From: CAYNTG01 sp964400105
GTDB taxonomy: Bacteria > UBP14 > UBA6098
Assembly: GCA_964400105.1 (NCBI GenBank)
Contig: CAYNTG010000006.1
Span: 1-49,987 of the forward strand
Reading direction: 5' to 3'
Length of the DNA stretch: 49,987 bases
Within the stretch, counting starts at the first letter, position 1. Each line of letters begins with the position of its first letter. Shown here piece by piece: positions 33,615 to 41,219 of the stretch. The notes beneath the pieces were generated by a model. That model was not told where the DNA came from, searched no databases, and was given only the letters and a program-made list of their open reading frames with translations. Position numbers and translations under genes: made by a program.

Positions 33615-34517
33615 ATGAGCGTAAAAGTAGATATTAAAAGCCACATGGATCCCACCGAAATGTCGAAATGGAAACTGCTTGTCGTCGAGGATGACAAAGC
33701 GCTTAATACACTAATCCAAAAAAGACTTCATCGTGCCGGTTTCGATATATCCGGCGCTTTCAACGGCGAAGAGGCATTCAAATTCATATCCGAAAATCCC
33801 GATTCGCTCATACTGCTCGACTACCGACTTCCCGACATCGACGGCAGGGAGTTCGTTATCGAGATGAGAAAACGCGGCCTCGACGTGCCGTTTATCGTGC
33901 TTACCGGGCAGGGCGGCGAGGAGATCGCCGTCGAGATGATGAAGCTAGGCGCAAGGGATTACCTCATCAAGGAAGCGAATATCCTCGATTATCTTCCCGA
34001 AATCGTGGTGAGGGTTTTGAAGGAAACCCTGATCAAACGGGAACTCGCGAGAGCCGAGGAGACTTTACGCGAAAATGAAAAAAGGCTCGAGGAACAAAAT
34101 GTCCGCCTCGATAGAAAAAATATCGCGCTGAAGGAAATTCTGGGTCAATTAGAGATCGAAAAGGAAACCCTCAATAACCGATTGGTCGCGAACATAGACC
34201 ACCTTCTCCTTCCGCTGCTCGAAAGATTGAAATCCATCGGTCAACCGGAGGACGAGGTCTATATCGATCTGATCGAGAAGACGATCCTGGAGATCACATC
34301 GTCTTTCGGGGATAACCTATTGAGAAAAGCCAACAATCTCACCTCGAGAGAGGTCGAGATCTGCAATATGATAAAGAACGGTCTCACAACCAAAGAGATC
34401 GCGCAGGCGCTTATACTCTCGAAGAGAACCGTCGAGTTCCATCGGGATAATATCCGCGGAAAACTAAATATCAAGAGCAAAGGCGTAAGCCTGCTCTCCT
34501 ATCTCACATCCCTCTAA
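33615..34517 (+). CDS. Response regulator: receiver, coiled coil, LuxR-type helix-turn-helix
   Basis: A 300-residue transcription factor. The receiver domain (about 20-135) has the acidic pair (VVEDD), phospho-acceptor Asp 69 (LLDYRLPD), switch Thr 97 (VLTG) and Lys 119 (YLIKE), so phosphorylation is intact. A charged coiled coil follows (about 140-190: RAEETLRENEKRLEEQNVRLD), then a helical linker and a LuxR/GerE helix-turn-helix (about 240-300: LTSREVEICNMIKNGLTTKEIAQAL ... RTVEFHRDNIRGKL). No histidine kinase gene is adjacent, so it is an orphan. It lies just upstream of the secreted peptidase gene and could control the surface-protein cluster, but no binding sites are proven. Confidence 0.9.
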   Translation: MSVKVDIKSHMDPTEMSKWKLLVVEDDKALNTLIQKRLHRAGFDISGAFNGEEAFKFISENPDSLILLDYRLPDIDGREFVIEMRKRGLDVPFIVLTGQGGEEIAVEMMKLGARDYLIKEANILDYLPEIVVRVLKETLIKRELARAEETLRENEKRLEEQNVRLDRKNIALKEILGQLEIEKETLNNRLVANIDHLLLPLLERLKSIGQPEDEVYIDLIEKTILEITSSFGDNLLRKANNLTSREVEICNMIKNGLTTKEIAQALILSKRTVEFHRDNIRGKLNIKSKGVSLLSYLTSL

Positions 34518-34691
34518 TAACTTACGCTCGATAATACCGGGTATTCCCCCGTATTCTATCCGTATTCTTCAGGCATTGTAATGTTTGTCAACCTGTTTAT
34601 CCTGTTCAGTGGAGATCGCCTGGCGATGCGCTTTTTTAAAAAAGGTTGCTGAAAAAGCCAGGATTGAAATCGAGCTGAAAACGGGGGTAAC

Positions 34692-37600
34692 ATGAAAACG
34701 GCATTAACAATTTGTTTCTTGGTAATTTTGATTCCGATTAACAGCGCCCTTTCTGGATGGATCGATCTATTCCCCGATGAGGGCGATCTCAATAATAATA
34801 TATTCGAGGTCGTTCATTCGGACGACGACAGCACGATAATAGAGGTAAAAATATCGAGGATATGGGCCGATACGGTCTATTTCGATAACGAACCCTATCT
34901 GATAATCCGTGCGCCGGGAACTGGTTTTGTTGCCGCCAGCGACGGCGTCGGATTCCCTGTTAAGATGACGAAAAGAAGCGCGGTCTGTGTTCCGTCTCTC
35001 AAATCGGTGAGATTCAGTGTCGATGAAACTGAAGATTATGTCTTCACCGGCATCCGTCTGGCATCTGAAATAATAGAATATCAGGGTTGTCCGGATTGCT
35101 CTCCGATAGATTATTCGGCATACGACCGAAAGGGATGGCTTTTCGACGAGGTAGCCGCGATGGATACAGCTTTTAAGTGGCGTGCTTTGGATGGCGTTGG
35201 TTTCCACTATAATTTGTATTCGTATAATCCCGGATCAGACTCGATCCGTATCCATTGCAAGGCGAGGTTGAGGATAACGTCGAAGGGAAATTTTGGAAAA
35301 CCCTCGATCGAATCATGGCTAGAGAATTCGTATCGAACGGTTTTCATCAACCTTCCGCAACGATCCTATACCTTTAACTCCAGCGTCGAGAGCTATCAAG
35401 TTCTATATGTCTATGCCGATCATGCCGACGATTACTATCGCCGGTCTGCGGATAAGCTGGCCGCGCTTCGATATAAGCAGGGATGGCGGGTTCATACCGC
35501 GAGTGCACATGAAATCTACGAAATTTACGAGCCGCTATATCCAGCCGAATCGGAAACGACGTGGATTCGGCGGTTCATATCGGATACACTCTTCTTTTAT
35601 GAGGACAGCGCGGGGACCTACGATCTCAGCTATGTCGGTTTTATCGGGCCGGATTATTACGATCAGGACAGCCTTCCCGGAATGAGATTGAACGACGACT
35701 CACACCCGCCTGTCACCGAATCGAGTTATTCGCTGCCGGTTTATTTTCCGCGTCTCGCAGTTGGCAGAATATGGGCCGAGCAGCATTATGGCGCAGTTGG
35801 AACGGAAGGCTTCGTCGATAGAATAATTCAGAATGAGACGGAGTTCATTCCCGGCGGATGGTGGGATAAGTTTATGTTCATATCGCAGACTACCGATCTG
35901 ATTTACGGCTATGTCGATGCGGCCGCTCAGGAACCGTTCGTTCGCGGCGCGGGATTCGATCTCACTCATTATACATGCCACGATACACTGATGGGGCTGC
36001 CTCCCGCCGGCACACAGAGCGCCATGAACGCGACGATCACATCCGCTTTCGAGGATGTCGGTTACGGCACCGCGTGGCATTTCGGCCACGGAACGCACAA
36101 TGTTTGGTATAAAAGCGGCGGAGCGTGTTGCGGTTCGGGAGAAAGCGGGTATATCGACTACGACCTTTATTATCACAACTTCAGATACCCAACAACCGTC
36201 ATTTCCGGTGGCTGCAAAACGGCGCGCGAATTCGGATATGAATTCGTGGGGCGTGGAGCGCTATGTTATTATGGCGGAATCCTGGGCGGCGGCGATCCGC
36301 ACGATTTCGCACAGCGAATTCGCGGCTATAACAAGATTATCGGCGAGGCATGGCAAAATTATCTGATATGGTCGCCGAGATTGATCGGCGATCCGCTTTC
36401 AAGATACTATGGGCCGAACGAACCATCGAGATTCATCATAACCACCGATCCGGCAGGCGCTTATTACAACAGCGATGTCGATGGCGATAGCCTCACCATC
36501 CATATCGATTCTGACGGCCCGGCACGCTGGCTCCACGACACAAAAATCTGCCTGACATCAGGGCCTTTCGAGGACAAAACGCCGCTGTGCAAGGTCGTGC
36601 CATACGCCGGTTCGTTCGTGTCCTTCTCCGACTTCGAGATAGCGAGCATACCGGGCCTCGATCTCGAAAGCGGCGACACCATCTTCATCACGGCCACAAA
36701 GAAGGATTTTATCACCGGAACCGATTGGATATTGGCCTTTGAAGATGAGGATAGCATTTCGCAAATAACGTTCGACCTCGACATCGGCTGGAATCTCGTT
36801 TCCGTGCCGATAATTCCGGGCGAATCGACGGTATCCAATATATTCGAGAACGCCGATTGTATATGGAAATGGAACAACGCAACGGGCGGATATGTCGATG
36901 CGGCGCTGGATACACCAGATGCATCGGCCGCCTATTGGATTCTATATTCGCATAAACCGGACAGCATTAGACTCGATGGAATCAGGGTTCTCGAATGGGA
37001 AAAGGATGTCGGCTACGACTGGAACTTCATAGGATCGGCGGCGACCGGAGAAGACGATATACCGTGGGGAGACAACCATACGTTCGTGGGAACCGGATTC
37101 GAGGCCACACGGACATTCGTCTTCTACTACGATCCGTCGGTCGAATATTATAAACCCACAATGGTAATTCGTGAGGGCCGGGGACATCTCTATAACGTTC
37201 GCGGGGACGGGAGGATAACGTTCCCGGCTTCTTCAGCTCCAGCTTCCAAAGGAGGTAATGGGAGTATAGGGCTTTTTTCGATAATTTGCCGTTTGCCAAA
37301 TCCCCCTCGAATCGGAAAAGGCCCTATCAAAAATTTAAATCATTTCACAGTCGATATCGATTGGACAAAAAACTCGCTATCGGTCGGCGACCGTGAGAAC
37401 GGATCGCCCGTCGAAAACGCGATGATCGTCGTGATGGTCGGCGATTCGGTGGAATTCCATTTCACCGGGACATGTCAGGATAAAAATTGCGGCTCTACCG
37501 ATTGCGAGATGGATATCGATATGGACAAAGGCACGCGAGTGCTTATCAAGAAACCAGGTTTCGCGGATTATCAAATCCAGCCGCTCGGTATCACGTGCGA

Positions 37601-37952
37601 CGACTACGCTCTTGCGAAAGACATCGAATTCTACGGCGATAGCACATCCCACTTTCCAGAGAAATTCGAGCTTGGGTTCGCCGTGCCAAATCCATTCAAC
37701 TCGAATGTCGGGATCGATTTCGACATCCCGCAAGACTCGAAAGTGACGATCGAGGTTTATAATATCGTCGGCCGAAATGTAACGACCATTCTCGACGAAG
37801 CGCTGTCCGCCGGGTCATATAGAGCGACATGGGATGGGCGCGACTCGAATGGAGACTATTTACCATCCGGCGTTTATATGTATCGCATGATCGCGGAAAA
37901 CGGAGTCGATCCGGTTTTCGAGGATGGAAAAAAAGTAACACTAATCAAATAA
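34692..37952 (+). CDS. Secreted C25-family (gingipain-like) cysteine peptidase with C-terminal sorting domain
   Basis: A 1086-residue exported protein with a signal peptide at 1-21 (MKTALTICFLVILIPINSALS). Residues about 22-235 look like the inhibitory propeptide region. The caspase-like C25 domain spans about 235-575: the start LYVYADHADDYYRRSADKLAALRYKQGW, the catalytic His 466 in AWHFGHGTHNVWY and the catalytic Cys 508 in TTVISGGCKTARE. Beta-sandwich modules follow, including a GWN module at about 695-840 like that in the giant protein at 24840-31490. The C-terminal 95 residues form the FlgD/type IX-like domain (VPNPFNSNVGIDF ... WDGRDSNGDYLPSGVYMYRM). It is probably a surface or secreted endopeptidase. 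GGGGGT precedes the ATG. Confidence 0.9.
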   Translation: MKTALTICFLVILIPINSALSGWIDLFPDEGDLNNNIFEVVHSDDDSTIIEVKISRIWADTVYFDNEPYLIIRAPGTGFVAASDGVGFPVKMTKRSAVCVPSLKSVRFSVDETEDYVFTGIRLASEIIEYQGCPDCSPIDYSAYDRKGWLFDEVAAMDTAFKWRALDGVGFHYNLYSYNPGSDSIRIHCKARLRITSKGNFGKPSIESWLENSYRTVFINLPQRSYTFNSSVESYQVLYVYADHADDYYRRSADKLAALRYKQGWRVHTASAHEIYEIYEPLYPAESETTWIRRFISDTLFFYEDSAGTYDLSYVGFIGPDYYDQDSLPGMRLNDDSHPPVTESSYSLPVYFPRLAVGRIWAEQHYGAVGTEGFVDRIIQNETEFIPGGWWDKFMFISQTTDLIYGYVDAAAQEPFVRGAGFDLTHYTCHDTLMGLPPAGTQSAMNATITSAFEDVGYGTAWHFGHGTHNVWYKSGGACCGSGESGYIDYDLYYHNFRYPTTVISGGCKTAREFGYEFVGRGALCYYGGILGGGDPHDFAQRIRGYNKIIGEAWQNYLIWSPRLIGDPLSRYYGPNEPSRFIITTDPAGAYYNSDVDGDSLTIHIDSDGPARWLHDTKICLTSGPFEDKTPLCKVVPYAGSFVSFSDFEIASIPGLDLESGDTIFITATKKDFITGTDWILAFEDEDSISQITFDLDIGWNLVSVPIIPGESTVSNIFENADCIWKWNNATGGYVDAALDTPDASAAYWILYSHKPDSIRLDGIRVLEWEKDVGYDWNFIGSAATGEDDIPWGDNHTFVGTGFEATRTFVFYYDPSVEYYKPTMVIREGRGHLYNVRGDGRITFPASSAPASKGGNGSIGLFSIICRLPNPPRIGKGPIKNLNHFTVDIDWTKNSLSVGDRENGSPVENAMIVVMVGDSVEFHFTGTCQDKNCGSTDCEMDIDMDKGTRVLIKKPGFADYQIQPLGITCDDYALAKDIEFYGDSTSHFPEKFELGFAVPNPFNSNVGIDFDIPQDSKVTIEVYNIVGRNVTTILDEALSAGSYRATWDGRDSNGDYLPSGVYMYRMIAENGVDPVFEDGKKVTLIK

Positions 37953-37966
37953 CTGAAAGGCAAAGA

Positions 37967-38509
37967 ATGAAAATGGAAATATATATTGCTTTCTCGATGT
38001 CGGCTCTGTGTTCAGTTGTCATGGGTTTGACGAACGGCCAAATCGAAGCGAGGGATGTGGTAGATACACAGATCGAAGAATTGCCTTTCGATGCACCGAT
38101 TTATGGAACCAATTCGAGCCGTGCGTTTTTGGTTTCGTTCGATTTTCCGGAAACATTTATCGATGAGAATAATATGATCGTCGAGGGAATCCTCGATCTG
38201 GATATCGAACCAGTCGATTATGGAGGAACGATAGCTGCGGTCAGTATGCCATTTTCGAAGAAAAATGGCGACGACGAAATCGCGACCATTCATTCGGATT
38301 TGGCGGAGTTCGGCACATTGGATAACGATCGCGAATCCTTGTTGTTCGAGATCGGGCGTGTAATTTATGCCATTATCGACGGAGAGTTAGATTTCGATGG
38401 TTTTGTCGTCGTTCCGATCGATGAATCGAATCGGTTCGACGTTTCGGAGAATAGCAACGCAAAGATAAACATATCTTATTATCGATGCGGGCAATATGTA
38501 AAAGAATAA
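37967..38509 (+). CDS. Hypothetical secreted protein downstream of the C25 peptidase
   Basis: A 180-residue protein with an N-terminal signal-like segment (MKMEIYIAFSMSALCSVVMG). The mature part is acidic (LDLDIEPVDYGG, DDEIATIHSDLAEF) with strand-rich regions. A frame open further upstream runs into the peptidase gene; the ATG at 37967, with AAGG 7 bases upstream, is the sensible start, 14 bases after the peptidase stop. Same operon, so it may be an inhibitor, chaperone or surface partner of that peptidase. The family is unknown. Confidence 0.7.
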   Translation: MKMEIYIAFSMSALCSVVMGLTNGQIEARDVVDTQIEELPFDAPIYGTNSSRAFLVSFDFPETFIDENNMIVEGILDLDIEPVDYGGTIAAVSMPFSKKNGDDEIATIHSDLAEFGTLDNDRESLLFEIGRVIYAIIDGELDFDGFVVVPIDESNRFDVSENSNAKINISYYRCGQYVKE

Positions 38510-39103
38510 CATACAAATAAATACCCCCAAAAAAAGCGCGCGGCGTGACCTACCGAGAAACAAACAACACCCCCACAATCGTCGCGCGCTTCATTTATCT
38601 TGCCGAAGGCTGCCCGTCACTGCGTGGCGACCGCCCCTGCCGGGAAGTTTTCTTTTGTTAAGTAGCCCTCTTTGAATTATAACTCGATGAGGAAAGCGAA
38701 AAACAGGAGCAAAAATCAACACCCTTCACTGCGTAGATAATCTCGAGGTTATGCGGACGCTGCCGGATGCGTTCGTCGATTTGGTTTATCTCGACCCGCC
38801 GTTCTTATCGAATAGGCAATATGCGGTTATTTGGGGTGGTGATGCGGAAAACGAGCGAACGGCTGTGCGCCCCTACGGAAATCTTCACCTACATCCCCAA
38901 CCCGCGTTCGGCAGTCGTCGAGCATAGTTGAAACGACGGATAACACAAGATAGGGCCACTATCGTGGGTTATCATATCCCTTTATCCGGTAATAAATTCA
39001 AAATAATAATAAACTTTTACGGAGATAGATCGTCAAAATCTGTAGAGACCATGATTAATGGGTATATTTATCCATATATAAAAAACCGAAAGAGTGAGAC
39101 GTT
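38510..39103. other. Intergenic region with methyltransferase remnant and repeats
   Basis: Holds a long-range inverted repeat (AAGCGCGCGGCG at 38534-38545 with CGTCGCGCGCTT at 38580-38591, one mismatch), the truncated methyltransferase at 38715-38927, and fragments of the GTAG repeat family (GCGCCCCTACGG near 38870, GTAGAGACCATG near 39040). A ribosome-binding site for the next gene is at the right end. There is no intact gene. Confidence 0.6.
38715..38927 (+). pseudogene. 5' remnant of a site-specific DNA methyltransferase
   Basis: Codons from 38715 read INTLHCVDNLEVMRTLPDAF, then VDLVYLDPPFLSNRQYAVIWG. This is the start of an adenine/cytosine-N methyltransferase, with the D-P-P-F catalytic motif IV followed by the usual NR.Y segment. 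The first codon is ATC where a start codon is expected (GGAG sits just upstream). After WGGDAENER the similarity stops at a repeat-like GTGCGCCCCTACGG, and the frame ends at a TAG (38925-38927). The gene is clearly truncated and inactive. Confidence 0.75.
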
Positions 39104-41158
39104 ATGATCCACGGAAAAAAAATTCTGTTTGCTGCAATGTCCCTATTTTTGGCAATTTTTGTGTGCCCGCTTCAGGCATCATTTTTCGAAGATACAGTCC
39201 ACACGGTCCGTGTGTATTTCGACGACACGGATTATTGGGACGAACTCGATGAGACCCATACAACCGAGGAATACATCATGTGCAGCGTCGTTTTCGACGC
39301 GGTGGATACGCTCGACAGCGTGGGCATTCGGCTCAAGGGAAACAGTTCGTATATGCATCCCGGCTACAAAAAACCGTTCCATCTGAAAATCGACGAGTAT
39401 ATCGATGACCGGGATTATCGAGGCAACGAACGACTTACCTATAATAACGGCTTCAAAGACCCGACTTTCTTACGAGAGAAACTCGCCTCGGAAGTTTTCC
39501 ACGGCCTCGGCGTTCCTTGTTTGAGAGCAACCTGGTCGGTTGTTTATTACAACGATGTTTACTGGGGATTCTACACTGTTGTCGACCCTATTGACAAAGA
39601 CGCATTGACGCGCTTTTTCGGCGAGAACGATTGCAATCTCTATAAGGGCGATCCAGATGGCACGCTTGAATGGCTTGGCTGGAGCGCATCATCCTATTTA
39701 TCGCATTATGAAAAGGCCTCAAACGAAAGCGCGGACGACTGGACCGACCTTATCGAACTTATTAATTTTATAAATAACTCGACAGATACGGAATTCGACG
39801 CGATCAACGAGTGGTTCGACGCTATCAGTTTCGCGCGGATGTGGGCCGCGAATACGTTCCTCGTGAACCTTGACAGCTATCAGGGCACCGGACATAATTA
39901 CTACTTGTATTTCGACTCTGACTCGATTGCACAATACATCGTTTGGGATATCAACGAGGCTTTCGGGGTTTATAGCTTTCGTATGAGCGGCTCCGAGATG
40001 CGCACGATGGATGTTGATTGGATGTCTTCAGACCGGCCATTGGCAGAAAGGCTTTTCGAGGATTGGACACCCTTTGAGCGCCTTGTGGATTGCGCGATTC
40101 ACGAGCTTCTCGAAACAACACTCGAATATTCGACATTCGCCGCACGCGTGACGGAATTGTCCGATTTGGTTCGTCCTTATGTTTATGACGATGACAATAA
40201 AATGTATTCTAACAGCGATTTCGAGACGAATCTCGACGACGATCTCGGCGGAGGCGGGCCACCTCCCGGAGGTATGACTATACCCGGCCTGCGTGATTTC
40301 ATCTATGATCGCGGGGTTTATCTGGCTTCGGTAATCGGGCCATGCGATCCCGTGAATGTTTCCGGGGCGGTCTTGATAAACGAGGTCATGGCCGACAACG
40401 ACACGATTATCGCCGACGAGATGGGCGAGTTCGACGACTGGTTCGAGCTTTACAATCCAGGCGATACTGTGGTCGATATTTCCTACTGGTGGGTTACAGA
40501 TGACATTACAGAGCCGTGTAAATGGACTTTCCCGTATGGGACAACCGTTCCGGCCGACGGCTATCTTCTTATTTGGGCGGATAGCGATCCGGAACAGGGG
40601 GATTTGCATACGAGCTTCAAACTCGACGCAGACAGTGAAGAGCTTGCTTTGTTCGGCTCTGATTTTATCGGAACGGATTTATGTGATAGCGTAAGCTGGA
40701 TAGATATGCCAACCGACAGCAGTTGGGGCCGATACCCGAATGGAAGCGCGACATGGCAGATATGCGTCGTTGCGACCCCGGAGGCGGAGAATGAATGGGG
40801 ATCGGTGCTCGTTTCGGATGATGTTCTACCGGAGGTATTTTCGATGTCGGCCTATCCGAATCCGTTTAATTCGGCGGTGAAAATCTCTGTCGATTGTCAT
40901 TCCCGCGAAGGCGCGAATCCAGAAATTGAGATTTTCGATATAAACGGTCGCATCGTCGAAGAAATTCCCGCGAACGAAACCGTAGGGTCGAGGCCTGCCT
41001 CGACCGTTACCAATAGAACGACGGGCGACGCAGGCGTCGCCCCTACAGCGCACGAATATGTCTGGACACCCGACGAATCGGTCGGTTCCGGCGTCTATCT
41101 CGTTCGCGCGAAAGGTGCGGATGATGAGATTACGAAGAGAATCGTATATTTAAAATAA
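39104..41158 (+). CDS. Secreted CotH-kinase / lamin-tail protein with C-terminal sorting domain
   Basis: A 684-residue exported protein with a signal peptide at about 1-25. Residues about 35-400 are a CotH-like atypical kinase domain (GIRLKGNSSYMHPGYKKPFHLKID, ERLTYNNGFKDPTFLREKLASEVFHGLGVPCLRA, VYWGFYTVVDPID and DINEAFG). A lamin-tail domain follows at about 420-560 (VLINEVMADNDT ... FDDWFELYNPGDTVVDISYWWVTDD ... WGRYPNG). The C-terminal FlgD/type IX-like domain (about 575-684; YPNPFNSAVKISV ... FDINGRIVEEI ... SGVYLVRAKG) is interrupted twice by in-frame palindromic sequence (residues 598-606 and 627-648). CotH kinases phosphorylate secreted proteins in some bacteria; the substrate here is unknown. 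Confidence 0.9.
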   Translation: MIHGKKILFAAMSLFLAIFVCPLQASFFEDTVHTVRVYFDDTDYWDELDETHTTEEYIMCSVVFDAVDTLDSVGIRLKGNSSYMHPGYKKPFHLKIDEYIDDRDYRGNERLTYNNGFKDPTFLREKLASEVFHGLGVPCLRATWSVVYYNDVYWGFYTVVDPIDKDALTRFFGENDCNLYKGDPDGTLEWLGWSASSYLSHYEKASNESADDWTDLIELINFINNSTDTEFDAINEWFDAISFARMWAANTFLVNLDSYQGTGHNYYLYFDSDSIAQYIVWDINEAFGVYSFRMSGSEMRTMDVDWMSSDRPLAERLFEDWTPFERLVDCAIHELLETTLEYSTFAARVTELSDLVRPYVYDDDNKMYSNSDFETNLDDDLGGGGPPPGGMTIPGLRDFIYDRGVYLASVIGPCDPVNVSGAVLINEVMADNDTIIADEMGEFDDWFELYNPGDTVVDISYWWVTDDITEPCKWTFPYGTTVPADGYLLIWADSDPEQGDLHTSFKLDADSEELALFGSDFIGTDLCDSVSWIDMPTDSSWGRYPNGSATWQICVVATPEAENEWGSVLVSDDVLPEVFSMSAYPNPFNSAVKISVDCHSREGANPEIEIFDINGRIVEEIPANETVGSRPASTVTNRTTGDAGVAPTAHEYVWTPDESVGSGVYLVRAKGADDEITKRIVYLK
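40895..40921 (+). repeat. In-frame CATTCCCGCGAAGGCGNGAAT repeat inside the CotH gene
   Basis: The core ATTCCCGCGAAGGCGCGAAT (40899-40918) is a near-perfect inverted repeat (7 of 8 arm positions) of the widespread ATTCCCGC...GCGGGAAT type. It encodes CHSREGANP (residues 598-606), the classic translation of this element, where a plain beta-strand linker is expected in the sorting domain. Confidence 0.7.
40982..41046 (+). repeat. In-frame 65-bp GTAG...CTAC palindromic element inside the CotH gene
   Basis: Ends are GTAGGGTCGAGGC and GCGTCGCCCCTAC, inverse at 11 of 13 positions. Inside are two perfect 9-bp hairpins with 2-base loops: GGTCGAGGC-CT-GCCTCGACC (40986-41005) and GGGCGACGC-AG-GCGTCGCCC (41023-41042). 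It encodes residues 627-648 and keeps the frame open. Related copies lie at 31832-31854, 24678-24719 and 49411-49434. Confidence 0.75.
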
Positions 41159-41219
41159 CCGCAGGGGAGTCCTACGGATGCTCCCGAATAGAGATATTCG
41201 GCATCGCCTCGTGGATGTA

